DNA from: an uncultured Collinsella sp.
GTDB lineage: Bacteria > Actinomycetota > Coriobacteriia > Coriobacteriales > Coriobacteriaceae
Length of the DNA stretch: 24,191 nt
Direction: 5' to 3'
Assembly: GCA_900754745.1 (NCBI GenBank)
Contig: CAAEEB010000078.1
Location: 1-24,191, forward strand
A model generated the notes under the pieces. The model had not been told where the DNA came from, did no database searches, and saw only the letters and a program-made list of their open reading frames with translations. Made by a program: the position numbers and the translations under genes. Of this stretch, positions 5,615-14,241 are shown in pieces (the first letter of the stretch is position 1; each line of letters opens with the position of its first letter).

Positions 5615-7975
5615 CTAAACGCGGCGCTTAAGCTGGGCTCCACCCTCGCCGGGCATCAGGCGGCGTGCGTCGTAGACCGAGTCAACGCTGCTGATAGAGG
5701 CCAGCAGCGGATCCAGACCACTCGCGTCCGAGATCTCGACCATAAAGCGCAGGGTTGCAATACCCTCGCGGTTGGTCGACGTGGCGGCAGAAAGGATATT
5801 GCCGCCCGCATCGCCAATGGCAATGGTGACATCCTTGAGCAGGCCCATGCGGTCCAGGCACTCGACCACGATCTCGACCTGGAAGAGGGTGTCGGCTGCG
5901 CCGTCCCACTCCACTTCGATCATGCGCTCGGGATGCTCCATAAGACCCTTGACGTTGGGGCAGTTGGCGCGATGCACCGAAACGCCACGACCGCGCGTGA
6001 TGAAGCCGACGATATCGTCGCCCGTCACCGGATTGCAGCAATGCGCCAGACGGACCAGCAGGCCGCTGTTGCTCTCGCCCTTGACGATAATGCCGTTGCT
6101 GGCGCTCTTGCCACGCTTTTGCGGCTTGCGGTTGGAGCCTCGGGCCGGCTGTTTCACGACCTCGGCGATAGCCTCGGCTTTGGTGAGCTGTTCCTCGGGC
6201 TTGGGGTCCAAGATTTGCTCGACCTTGTTACCCACAGCGCGCGGGGCAACCTTGCCGGCGCCGACGGCGGCAAACAGGTCCTCGAGCTGCTTGTAGTTAA
6301 ACTGCTCCGCCACGGCGTTGAGCGCACGCGTGGATCGCGGCGTAGAGATGCCATACCCGCGCTTGCGCAGGTCCTTGGCCAGTATATCGCGGCCGGCAGC
6401 AGCGTCATCGTCTTTGGTCGCGGCGGCGAAATAACGGCGAATCTTTGACTTGGCGGAAGGTGTCTTAACGATCTTGAGCCAATCACGCGACGGCTTGGAA
6501 CTCTTGTTGGTCAGGATTTCAACGCGGTCGCCCGTCTTGATCTCGTGCGTGAGCGGGGCCACCGCACCGTTGATCTTGGCGCCGACGCAGTGGTTGCCCA
6601 CCTCGGTGTGAACGGCATAGGCAAAGTCGAGCGGCGTGGAGCCGGCACGAAGCGCCATGACCTCGCCCTTGGGCGTAAAGACAAAAATCTCCTGGTCAAA
6701 CAAGTCGACCTTCAGCGAGTGCAGGTATTCCTTAGCGTCGGTGATCTCGTCAGACGCCGCCCAATCGAGCGAATGTTTGAGCCAGTTAATCTGGTCGTCC
6801 AGACGCTGGGCATCATTGGTCTTAGACGCAGACGATCCGCCCGACTTCTTATAGAGCCAGTGGGCGGCAATGCCGTACTCGGCCTGCTCATGCATCTCGT
6901 AGGTTCGAATCTGAATCTCGAGCGGGCGGGCCGTAGGGCCGATAACCGTCGTGTGGAGCGACTGGTAGTTATTGACCTTGGGCATGGCGATATAGTCTTT
7001 AAAGCGACCGGGCATGGGGTGCCACAGCGTATGCACCGCGCCGAGCGTGGAGTAGCAATCACGCACCGAATGCGTGATGACGCGCAGCGCCACCAAATCG
7101 TAGATCTCGGAGAACTCCTTGCCCTTGCGCTTCATCTTTTGGTAGATAGACCAATAGTGCTTGGAGCGACCATTGATCTGGAAGCCCTCCAGGCCAATGC
7201 GGTTGAGCTCGTCGGTGAGCGTCTTGATGGTCTCGGCCAGATAGCGCTCACGGACCTCGCGCGACTCAGCCACCATGCGCGCGATGCGCTGGTAGGCGTC
7301 GGGCTCAAGGTAGAAGAAGGACAGGTCCTCGAGCTCCCATTTAATGGAGCTCATGCCCAGACGGTCGGCCAGGGGCGCATACACGTCCATGGTCTCGCGA
7401 GCCTTAAACAGGCGACGGTCCTCGCGAAGGGCCGCCAGCGTACGCATGTTATGCAGGCGGTCGGCAAGCTTAACGATAATGACGCGGATGTCCTTGGACA
7501 TGGCGAGGAACATCTTGCGCAGCGTGAGGGCCTGCTTCTCGTCCATGCTGTCGACTTCGATGTTGGTGAGCTTGGTCACGCCATCGACGAGCTCGGCCAC
7601 CGTATCGCCAAACAGGCCGGAAACATCGGCAAGCGAGGTCTCGGTATCCTCGACGGTATCGTGCAGCAGCGCGGCGCACACCACATCGCAGTCCATCTTG
7701 AGGTCGGCCAAAATGATGGCCACCTCGACGGGATGGTTGATGTACATCTCACCCGAGCGGCGCTTTTGGTTGCAGTGCTTCTCGGCAGCAAAGCAATAGG
7801 CCTGCTCCACCTTAGAAAAGTCGTCCTCATTCATATATTTGAGGCACAGGCGCTCCAGCTTGTCGTAGCTGTCCGCCATAATCTCGGGCGGTAGCTCATC
7901 GGCATGCTTATAGTGCTCCATCTCCGAAAAAGGCTGGAGGGTGGAATCATGGGCGGTACGGGCTGCGGCATCCAT
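5615..7975 (-). CDS. rel: bifunctional (p)ppGpp synthetase/hydrolase (Rel)
   Basis: A 786-residue protein with the full long-RSH layout. The HD hydrolase domain (about 60-220) keeps His81, HDTVED at 105-110 and RLHNMRT. The synthetase domain (about 260-370) has GRFKDYIAMPKVNNYQSLHTT and EIQIRT. A TGS domain lies at about 425-490, a conserved Cys region (HCCNP, HRANCPN) at 640-675 and an ACT domain at about 695-770. The RFKD motif is the RxKD type of bifunctional Rel/SpoT enzymes, and both active sites look intact, so it should make and degrade (p)ppGpp. The ribosome and uncharged tRNA drive synthesis during amino-acid starvation. Its ATG (7973-7975) lies 15 bp after the recJ stop, so they are co-transcribed. 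In B. subtilis the order recJ-apt-relA is known; apt is missing here. Confidence 0.97.
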   Translation of the reverse strand: MDAAARTAHDSTLQPFSEMEHYKHADELPPEIMADSYDKLERLCLKYMNEDDFSKVEQAYCFAAEKHCNQKRRSGEMYINHPVEVAIILADLKMDCDVVCAALLHDTVEDTETSLADVSGLFGDTVAELVDGVTKLTNIEVDSMDEKQALTLRKMFLAMSKDIRVIIVKLADRLHNMRTLAALREDRRLFKARETMDVYAPLADRLGMSSIKWELEDLSFFYLEPDAYQRIARMVAESREVRERYLAETIKTLTDELNRIGLEGFQINGRSKHYWSIYQKMKRKGKEFSEIYDLVALRVITHSVRDCYSTLGAVHTLWHPMPGRFKDYIAMPKVNNYQSLHTTVIGPTARPLEIQIRTYEMHEQAEYGIAAHWLYKKSGGSSASKTNDAQRLDDQINWLKHSLDWAASDEITDAKEYLHSLKVDLFDQEIFVFTPKGEVMALRAGSTPLDFAYAVHTEVGNHCVGAKINGAVAPLTHEIKTGDRVEILTNKSSKPSRDWLKIVKTPSAKSKIRRYFAAATKDDDAAAGRDILAKDLRKRGYGISTPRSTRALNAVAEQFNYKQLEDLFAAVGAGKVAPRAVGNKVEQILDPKPEEQLTKAEAIAEVVKQPARGSNRKPQKRGKSASNGIIVKGESNSGLLVRLAHCCNPVTGDDIVGFITRGRGVSVHRANCPNVKGLMEHPERMIEVEWDGAADTLFQVEIVVECLDRMGLLKDVTIAIGDAGGNILSAATSTNREGIATLRFMVEISDASGLDPLLASISSVDSVYDARRLMPGEGGAQLKRRV

Positions 7976-7990
7976 CGAGGTCCCCTTCCC

Positions 7991-10900
7991 CTAGGCCCGC
8001 GGTACGATCGGGCGGTTAACTTTGGCTAGCATATCAGAAGCGCACGAATCGAGCGCCCAACTCCGGAAAGCCGAGAACTCCATGCGCGAGTGCAAGCCCT
8101 CCAAATAGCGAATTGACCTGCTCAATTGCACACGGCCGGGGTTTTCGGCCATCGCGATGCGACGGGTGTCGTCAAACCCCGAAACGTGGCAGAAACCAAG
8201 CTCTTCGAAGATTCCCAGACCGCTTGCCACCGAGCGCTCGTCAACCGGCGTGCGGGCATCGATGGCAAGACACATCTGCGCGATGTCGATATCGCTCGCA
8301 CTAAACGAGTCGTCTCCGGTCTTGCCGCGGTTGGAGCGCCACATAGTCTGCAGCGCTCGATAGAGCGTGACGAGCTCGTCACGCTCGGGCGCGTAGCAGT
8401 CGAGCAGGCGCTCGTTAATGCGAGCGTCACGCGACGAATAGAGCAGGTGGATCACGGCAGGTTGGCCGTCGCGACCGGCGCGTCCGCTCATCTGGTTGAA
8501 CTCAATGCTGCCAAACGGCATGTGATAGAGCACGACATGGCGGATATCGGGCAGGTTCACGCCCTCACCAAAGGCAGAGGTCGAAACGATGCAACTGAGG
8601 CTTCCGTCACGAAACGCTTCCTCCACGCGGCGACGATCGGAGCGCGCAAGCCCCGCGTTATAGAACGCGATGCGGGTCGCGCAATCGGGTACCCGCTTGC
8701 GCAGCGTCTTAGCAAGCGCCACGGACTGGTCGCGCGAGTTGACGTAGATGACGGTCTTCTCCCCCGTCGCCACGATTGACACCAGGCGGTTCTCGCGGCT
8801 CGCAAGATCGCGGTCATCCTCAAGCTGCAAATTCTCTCGCACCGTCTCGTCGACCACCGTGCGGGTAATCGGTAGCACGCGGGCGAGCTCGGCCACAACC
8901 GGAGCCGTTGCGGTGGCAGTCGCGGCCAGAACGACCGGGTCGCCCAGGGCCTTGAGGATATCGGGCATGTCGAGATAGGCGCTGCGGTCGCTGCCCTTGG
9001 CAAGACCGGCATGATGCGCCTCATCGATAACGACAAAACCGATGCGCCCCGAACGCGCAAAGCGGTCGCGGTGAATGGACAGGAACTCGGGCGTCGTGAG
9101 CACAATGCCGGTGCGGCCCGCAGCCAAGCCAGCAAACACGTCATCGCGCGCCGCCTCCACGGTCTCGCCGGTCAGCACGCCTACGCCAATGCCGAGCGCG
9201 GCCATCGTCGACGAGAGGTGATAGGCCTGGTCGGCAACGAGCGCACGCAGCGGATAGACAAAGATGCTCGCACGCCCGCGAAGGACCGCCTCGCGCGCGG
9301 CATGCACATGGAAGATAAGAGACTTGCCGCGGCCCGTTCCCATAACGGCCAAGACGCTCTGGTGGTCGGCGAGCGCGTCGAGTGCCTCGACCTGAGCGCG
9401 GTGCGGCTGGTTCGAGCCGATAAAGCTATGGATAAGCGAGCGCGTGAGCTCGGTATAGGAAAGTTGGGCGAGCGTTTGGCGCTTGCGGGACTCCAGACGA
9501 AGACCGGCATCCGCAGGCTCCACGCCGCGGCGAAGCTCACATGCCGGGTCGTCAACGCTGGACGCCGTGGTATCGCGGACCAAGACATCCTTGATCATGA
9601 GCTTTGGCTTTACGCGACCTTGCCAATGCTCGGCCACGGCCTCGAACACCAAATCGACGGCGCTATCGCAATTGATGAGCTTATCGATCTGCGGCACGCG
9701 GAACATAATGGCCGGCACGCTCGCGGCGCCATCGGTCGCCACGAAGCGCATGTGCTCGCCGGTTTTGCCCACCACGGCGCGGTCGCACATCGTCACACCC
9801 TCGGCCGCCAACAGCGGCACCTTGTTGCCCTGGCCAAACGGCTCAAGACGGGAGATCTGCTCGATGGTCTCAATATTCAGCTCGGAGAGGTCGACGGTGG
9901 CGGCAACCTCGTCAGTGTCCTCAAAGTCCTCGGCGGGAAGCTCGGACAGCACGGCGGAAAGACGACGACGAAACTCGTCGAGCTTGGACGCCTCGATGGT
10001 CACGCCCACCGCACCCGCATGCCCGCCGCGACGAATCAGCAGATCGGAGCAGCGTTCTACGGCGTCGAACAGGTTGACCTTGCCCACCGAGCGACCCGAA
10101 CCGCGCGCGATACCGTCTTCAATCGAGAACAGCAGCGCCGGCACGTGGTAACGGTTGGTCAGGCGGCTCGCCACGATACCCTTGACGCCCTCGTGCCAGC
10201 CCTCGCCACCCACGACGATTGCGCGACCGCCATCATAGGTCTCCTCGACCTTTGCCATGGCATCGCGTGTGAGCTCCGCCTCGATCTCGCGGCGTTGGCG
10301 ATTGATTTCCTCGAGCTCGGCGGCAAGCGCGCTTGCCTCGATAGGATCGTGGGCAAGCAGCAGGTCGAGTGCCAGCTTGGGATCGGCCATGCGGCCGGCG
10401 GCATTCAAACGAGGAATGAGCGAAAATGACAGGCCATCGGCCGTAATGGTAGAAAGGTCGGCCTTGGCGAGCGCGGCCAGCGCGATATAGCCGGGGCGGG
10501 CCGTCACGCGCATCTGCTGGATGCCCTCGGCGACCAGCGCGCGGTTCTCGGGCGTCAACGGCATCATGTCGGACACGGTACCCAGCGCCGCAACCTCAAT
10601 CAGCGAACGCCAATACGACGGCTTGCCCAGACGCTCGCCCAGGACTTGCACCAGCTTGAGCGCCACGCCGGCACCGGCGAGCTCGCGCGAGGGACCCTCG
10701 TCCTCGAGCTTGGGGTCGGTCAGGGGCACGCCCTGCGGCACCTGATCTGAGGGCTCGTGATGGTCCGTGACCACCAAATCGATCCCCAGGCTCTCCAGAT
10801 AGGAGACCTCTTCCTTGGCGGCAATGCCGTTATCGACGGTCAAGATCAGCTGGGGGCGAGCGAGCTCGTTAACGCGGTCGAGCGCCGCGCGCGAAAGACC

Positions 10901-11278
10901 GTAGCCCTCGTCAAATCGATGCGGAATAAACGGCGTGACATCGGCGCCAAACGTGCGCAGCGCCTCGGTCAACAGGCAGGTCGACGTAATACCGTCAACG
11001 TCAAAATCGCCAAAGACCGCGATGTGCTCGTGGTTGTGAATAGCGCGCTCGACGCGGTCGGCAACGACCGACATGCCCGGGATAATGAGTGGGTCGGCCC
11101 AGTCGCGATCGAGTGAAGGCGTCAAAAACAGCTGACCTTCCTCGATGGATGTAATGCCGTGCGCAACCATAATGCGCGCCACCAGCCCGGGTATGCCCAG
11201 ACCAGCCGAAAGCTCCTTTTCGAGCTCGGGGTTTTGCTGAGCGACCGCCCAGCGATGCGTCGTCTTAAGCGATGACAT
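7991..11278 (-). CDS. recJ: RecJ exonuclease fused to a RecQ-like SF2 helicase
   Basis: A 1095-residue protein from the ATG at 11276-11278, which has GGTGGG upstream; the frame also allows a GTG at 11321-11323 without a ribosome-binding site. The N-terminal ~570 residues are RecJ: DFDVDG at 91-96, TVDNG at 147-151, TDHH at 171-174, GTVSDMMPL from 233, RLNAAGR at 290-296 and GGHAGAVG at 418-425. RecJ degrades single-stranded DNA 5' to 3' in recombination and repair. Residues about 605-985 form a superfamily 2 helicase: Walker A GTGRGKS (647-653), DEAH (752-755), TATATA (786-791) and QMSGRAGRDGQ (929-939), closest to RecQ. No RecQ zinc-binding or HRDC domain is evident; the last ~110 residues are unassigned. 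Ordinary RecJ is about 560-800 residues, so this is a true fusion. It leads the recJ-rel operon. Confidence 0.93.
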   Translation of the reverse strand: MSSLKTTHRWAVAQQNPELEKELSAGLGIPGLVARIMVAHGITSIEEGQLFLTPSLDRDWADPLIIPGMSVVADRVERAIHNHEHIAVFGDFDVDGITSTCLLTEALRTFGADVTPFIPHRFDEGYGLSRAALDRVNELARPQLILTVDNGIAAKEEVSYLESLGIDLVVTDHHEPSDQVPQGVPLTDPKLEDEGPSRELAGAGVALKLVQVLGERLGKPSYWRSLIEVAALGTVSDMMPLTPENRALVAEGIQQMRVTARPGYIALAALAKADLSTITADGLSFSLIPRLNAAGRMADPKLALDLLLAHDPIEASALAAELEEINRQRREIEAELTRDAMAKVEETYDGGRAIVVGGEGWHEGVKGIVASRLTNRYHVPALLFSIEDGIARGSGRSVGKVNLFDAVERCSDLLIRRGGHAGAVGVTIEASKLDEFRRRLSAVLSELPAEDFEDTDEVAATVDLSELNIETIEQISRLEPFGQGNKVPLLAAEGVTMCDRAVVGKTGEHMRFVATDGAASVPAIMFRVPQIDKLINCDSAVDLVFEAVAEHWQGRVKPKLMIKDVLVRDTTASSVDDPACELRRGVEPADAGLRLESRKRQTLAQLSYTELTRSLIHSFIGSNQPHRAQVEALDALADHQSVLAVMGTGRGKSLIFHVHAAREAVLRGRASIFVYPLRALVADQAYHLSSTMAALGIGVGVLTGETVEAARDDVFAGLAAGRTGIVLTTPEFLSIHRDRFARSGRIGFVVIDEAHHAGLAKGSDRSAYLDMPDILKALGDPVVLAATATATAPVVAELARVLPITRTVVDETVRENLQLEDDRDLASRENRLVSIVATGEKTVIYVNSRDQSVALAKTLRKRVPDCATRIAFYNAGLARSDRRRVEEAFRDGSLSCIVSTSAFGEGVNLPDIRHVVLYHMPFGSIEFNQMSGRAGRDGQPAVIHLLYSSRDARINERLLDCYAPERDELVTLYRALQTMWRSNRGKTGDDSFSASDIDIAQMCLAIDARTPVDERSVASGLGIFEELGFCHVSGFDDTRRIAMAENPGRVQLSRSIRYLEGLHSRMEFSAFRSWALDSCASDMLAKVNRPIVPRA

Positions 11279-11330
11279 AGGCGCCCACCCCCGATAGGGG
11301 CAGGTCGCCGCGATACCTCTCACGGTTCAT
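11265..11330 (-). CDS. possible 21-codon leader ORF overlapping the recJ start
   Basis: An ATG at 11328-11330 opens a 21-residue frame (begins MNRERYRGDL) ending in TAA at 11265-11267, out of frame with recJ and past the recJ ATG at 11278. An AGAGGA lies about 9 nt upstream of the ATG. If translated, it could couple translation to recJ. Evidence is positional only, and no homologue is known to me. Confidence 0.2.
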   Translation of the reverse strand: MNRERYRGDLPLSGVGAYVIA

Positions 11331-11387
11331 AGCGATGAGTCCTCTGTGTATGCCCGCTTCGGCAGGCAGATCTGTTGAACGGATTTA

Positions 11388-11393
11388 TTATAC
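11388..11393 (-). promoter_or_regulatory. consensus -10 for the recJ-rel operon
   Basis: A perfect TATAAT on the minus strand, about 110 bp upstream of the recJ ATG. The -35 region is poor. It lies in the intergenic gap between recJ and the divergent transporter gene. The rest of that gap (to 11554) shows no other clear element. Confidence 0.6.
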
Positions 11394-11554
11394 CGTGCGG
11401 CACGGACGCAGAACCTCGCAGCACGCCGTGGTTTCGGTAAACGATACCGGTAATCCCCTCGAAATATTCGAGCGTTTCTGACGCGCGGACGCATGCGAGC
11501 GTCTAGCATATCCATTCAAAACGGATTCACGAGCAAAGGGAGTCACAAGCACAT

Positions 11555-12553
11555 ATGAAGCAATGGGTTGGACTGGGAAAGTTCCTCGCGGGGCATATGC
11601 AGGTCATCGTTCCGATTTGCGTAACGCTCGGTGTGCTCCTTCCCCAGCAGATCGGCGTACTTAAGCCCATCGTTCCCACCTTGTTTGCCTTTATGACGTT
11701 CCAAGGTGCGCTCAGCAACACCTTCCACCAGGTGGCTGAGGTGTTCCGCCGTCCCCTGCATCTGATTTTGGCGTTATTTGTCTCGGCTGTGATCATCCCC
11801 ATCGCGGCGTATGCCATGGGCTCACTGTTCTTTGGCTCCAACCCCAACCTTGTCTGCGGCATCGTGCTCGAGTACAGCGTGCCCGTGGCAGTCACCGCCT
11901 TTATGTGGATCAGCATGTTCGGCGGCAACGGCCCGCTCGCACTCACCATCATCCTGACGTCTTCGGTCATCTCGCCCGTCACGATTCCGCTCACGTTGAA
12001 GCTCCTGCTGGGTGCCACCGTTGCAATCGATGTTCCGGGCATGATGCATAACATGGCCTTTATGATTGCCATCCCTGCCATCCTCGGCATTGTAATCAAC
12101 GAACTTACGCGCGGCTGGGGACACGAGAAGCTCTCCCCCGCGCTCTCGCCCGCCTGCAAATTTATGATGATGGGTGTCATCGCGTCCAACTCCACCGCCA
12201 TGAGCGAGTACGTGCTACACATGAACGCGGTGCGCCTTGAAGTCACCCTCTTTATTCTGGCGTTCGCCATCAGCGGCTTTGTCGTGGGCATTCTGGTCGC
12301 TCGCACGTTGCACCTGCCGTATAGCGAGACGACCACCATGTGCTTTACCTGCGGCATGCGTAATATCTCTTCGGGCGCCGTCATCGCCACACAGTATTTT
12401 CCCGGCGAGGTCGTATTTCCCGTCATGTGCGGCACGCTGTTTCAGCAGGTGCTCGCCTCGCTTATCGGGCATCTCTTTGAGCGCCTGACTGGCGAGGAGC
12501 GCGCCGCCCAGCGCAAGCGGGTCGAAGCCGGCCGCGACGCCATGGGACGCTAG
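11555..12553 (+). CDS. BASS/SBF-family sodium-coupled organic anion transporter
   Basis: A 332-residue, strongly hydrophobic protein with about ten predicted membrane segments, the size and layout of the bile acid:sodium symporter (BASS, SBF) superfamily. Family-like stretches include CGIVLEYSVPVAVTAF in the middle and CGMRNISSGAVIATQYFP near the C-terminus, where crossing helices carry the Na+ and substrate sites in characterised members. Bacterial BASS proteins move various organic anions, and bile-acid transport cannot be inferred from the fold. The gene is single, divergent from recJ and convergent with the DUF4931 gene. A GGGAG lies 12 nt before the ATG, rather far. The C-terminal tail is short and charged (RAAQRKRVEAGRDAMGR). 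Confidence 0.85.
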   Translation: MKQWVGLGKFLAGHMQVIVPICVTLGVLLPQQIGVLKPIVPTLFAFMTFQGALSNTFHQVAEVFRRPLHLILALFVSAVIIPIAAYAMGSLFFGSNPNLVCGIVLEYSVPVAVTAFMWISMFGGNGPLALTIILTSSVISPVTIPLTLKLLLGATVAIDVPGMMHNMAFMIAIPAILGIVINELTRGWGHEKLSPALSPACKFMMMGVIASNSTAMSEYVLHMNAVRLEVTLFILAFAISGFVVGILVARTLHLPYSETTTMCFTCGMRNISSGAVIATQYFPGEVVFPVMCGTLFQQVLASLIGHLFERLTGEERAAQRKRVEAGRDAMGR

Positions 12554-12583
12554 ACTGTCCGCATTACGCGGGTGTTAGTCTTG

Positions 12584-13381
12584 CTATACGAGCGTTTCCA
12601 GATGCGCGCGTAGGCGCTCAGCATCGATATCGAGCGTGGTCTCGGAATTGACCTGGGCCAAACGATAGCCGACAAAGTAGGGCGAAACCACCCAACGCGG
12701 CAGCGCCTTGGCAATGGTCCGGCCGCCCAAGTGATAGAAGAACAAGTTGTACGACTCCGCGCGACCGCCGTGGTGTTCGTGCAGGATATAGCGCAGGGCC
12801 ACCTGAATCGCATCGGCAAACAGGTCCGCTTCGGCTTGGTCGCGGGCGTCGTCGCTAGCGGCGATTCCCTGTGGAGCCGAGACGTTGACCTCAAAGAATC
12901 CCATGATCGGCTCGGTTGAGATGTTGACCGAGATTCTCCCTCGCTGCCAGACATTAATGCCTTCGAAATTGGCGGGAGTCAGCGAAGCATAGCCGTCTTC
13001 CTGTTCCAAACCCACAATCTGCATGTGTGGATGGACGAGGCTGCCGCCCGAAAGCGGGCCTTTGTTCTTGTACATGAGCACACTGCGGTACTGTTGAGAA
13101 TCGATCATCTGCTGCCAACAGCCCAGGGCAAACCGCATCACATGATGCAGCTCATCCGGTTCGTAGGTCACCAGGTCGGCGTCGTGATTGGCCGACTCGA
13201 TCAATACGGTCTGACGGGTGGCCCGCAAGGTCTTGAACTTATTCTCGAGCCAGATGCAGTCACCATCGCGCTGGATGATGTTGGCAAGCCCCTCCGTGTC
13301 GCAAAAGGGGCACGAGGTGCCAGGGCGACGATTATCGTCGGGCTTGCCGCTCGCCTGCTGAACGTCAAATACCAGCGCCAC
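12584..13381 (-). CDS. DUF4931-type protein (GalT/HIT-like)
   Basis: A 265-residue protein resembling galactose-1-phosphate uridylyltransferase and HIT proteins. CPFC at about 24-27 looks like the zinc-binding pair of GalT. SLVHPHMQIVGLE carries the HxHxQ-type motif of GalT-like nucleotidyltransferases, whose central His is the covalent nucleophile. The sequence matches the DUF4931 family as I recall it, whose reaction is not established, so a galactose role should not be assumed. It starts at a GTG (13379-13381) with GGAGG 8 nt upstream inside the end of cutC, only 3 bp after the cutC stop, so the two are translationally coupled. Cytoplasmic, with no signal peptide. Confidence 0.82.
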   Translation of the reverse strand: MALVFDVQQASGKPDDNRRPGTSCPFCDTEGLANIIQRDGDCIWLENKFKTLRATRQTVLIESANHDADLVTYEPDELHHVMRFALGCWQQMIDSQQYRSVLMYKNKGPLSGGSLVHPHMQIVGLEQEDGYASLTPANFEGINVWQRGRISVNISTEPIMGFFEVNVSAPQGIAASDDARDQAEADLFADAIQVALRYILHEHHGGRAESYNLFFYHLGGRTIAKALPRWVVSPYFVGYRLAQVNSETTLDIDAERLRAHLETLV

Positions 13382-13384
13382 GGG

Positions 13385-14062
13385 TTATACCTCCAGCGGC
13401 ACGATCTTGGTGCCATGGAGCTCGGAGACGCCTAGCGCCGCCGCGACCGCGTCGCGATTTGCCGTAGTGATGCCGCCGCCGGGAAGGATGGTCAAACGAT
13501 CGCCCGCATACTCGATTAAACGAGCCAGGTGATCGAAATTATCCTCGATCGACGTACCGGCCGCGCCGCCATGAGTGAGGATGCGCGTAACGCCGCAGTC
13601 GGCAAGTGTATCAATCGCATCGAGCTGAGCCTCGGGCGAGAGCTGGTCAAATGCCATGTGGAAGGTGATGTCAAGGGACTCGCGCTTGCACTCCTCGGTC
13701 GCGCAGCCCGTAGCCATAACGAGGGCGCCGAGGGTGAGCTCGTCGAGCGCCCAGCCGCCGGCACAGGGCTTGCAGCAGCCAAAGACCAGGCCGTCAACGC
13801 CGGCACTCACAGCAAGGCCCAGGTCCATCTCCATCATGCGCAGCTCGTCCTGGTTGTAATGAAAGTCGCCACCACGCGGACGAATCATGCACATCACCTG
13901 TGCGTCATGCTCGTGAGCGTAGCTGACTGTAGCGCTGATAACGCCGGCGGAAGGCGTGGTGCCACCGACGGCGAGGTTGTCACACAGCTCAATGCGCCCC
14001 GCACCGGCCTCGATGGCCGCCGGCACTCGCTCAAAGTTCTCGGCACAAAACTCGTACAGCAT
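13385..14062 (-). CDS. cutC: CutC family protein
   Basis: A 225-residue TIM-barrel protein with CutC signatures: AGAGRIELCDNLAVGGTTPS near the N-terminus, IRPRGGDFHYN at about 80-90, DITFHMAFDQL, RILTHGGAAGTSIEDNF and LPGGGITTANRD. CutC was named for copper tolerance in E. coli, but the copper role is disputed and the activity unproven; it should not be confused with choline TMA-lyase CutC. It is slightly shorter than the E. coli protein (about 248 residues). The ATG at 14060-14062 has GGGAG 7 nt upstream. It is the first gene of a two-gene operon with the DUF4931 gene, whose ribosome-binding site lies in its last codons. Confidence 0.92.
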   Translation of the reverse strand: MLYEFCAENFERVPAAIEAGAGRIELCDNLAVGGTTPSAGVISATVSYAHEHDAQVMCMIRPRGGDFHYNQDELRMMEMDLGLAVSAGVDGLVFGCCKPCAGGWALDELTLGALVMATGCATEECKRESLDITFHMAFDQLSPEAQLDAIDTLADCGVTRILTHGGAAGTSIEDNFDHLARLIEYAGDRLTILPGGGITTANRDAVAAALGVSELHGTKIVPLEV

Positions 14063-14096
14063 AGATAGACTCCCAAGAATGACAAACGTTTTCGGT

Positions 14097-14187
14097 GGGC
14101 ATTGTCACACATCCCCATGAAGTTGCGGTGGAATAGGGACTGTTTTGGCGTCTAGAGCCTTCATTTAGTCCCTATTTCACCGCAACT
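14097..14187. repeat. 91-bp palindromic repeat, copy 1
   Basis: A conserved 24-bp flank (14097-14120) precedes a 67-bp inverted repeat whose 21-bp arms (14121-14141 and 14167-14187) match at 20 of 21 positions. The copy at 15993-16083 has the same length and orientation and differs only in the flank and loop centre. It lies between cutC (divergent) and the propeller/zinc-ribbon gene. There is no transposase and no clear target-site duplication. It could be a MITE-like or extragenic palindromic element. Confidence 0.85.
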
Positions 14188-14241
14188 CAGAATGATCTCT
14201 TGGGGACGGCACAGCTGGCCGAAAAATGATACCGATGGTGA

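Noticed and set aside
6545..7894. 449-codon plus-strand frame
   Set aside because: Antisense to rel, which is unambiguous.
9011..10429. 472-codon plus-strand frame
   Set aside because: Antisense to the recJ-helicase gene, whose motifs are intact on the minus strand. The composition is typical of shadow frames.
11527..12435. 302-codon minus-strand frame opposite the transporter
   Set aside because: The plus strand encodes a coherent multi-helix BASS protein with a ribosome-binding site. The minus frame has no membrane pattern or motifs.
12584..13381. Assignment as galT
   Set aside because: It has GalT/HIT-like motifs but is far shorter than GalT, lacks a galactose-operon context and fits DUF4931 better.
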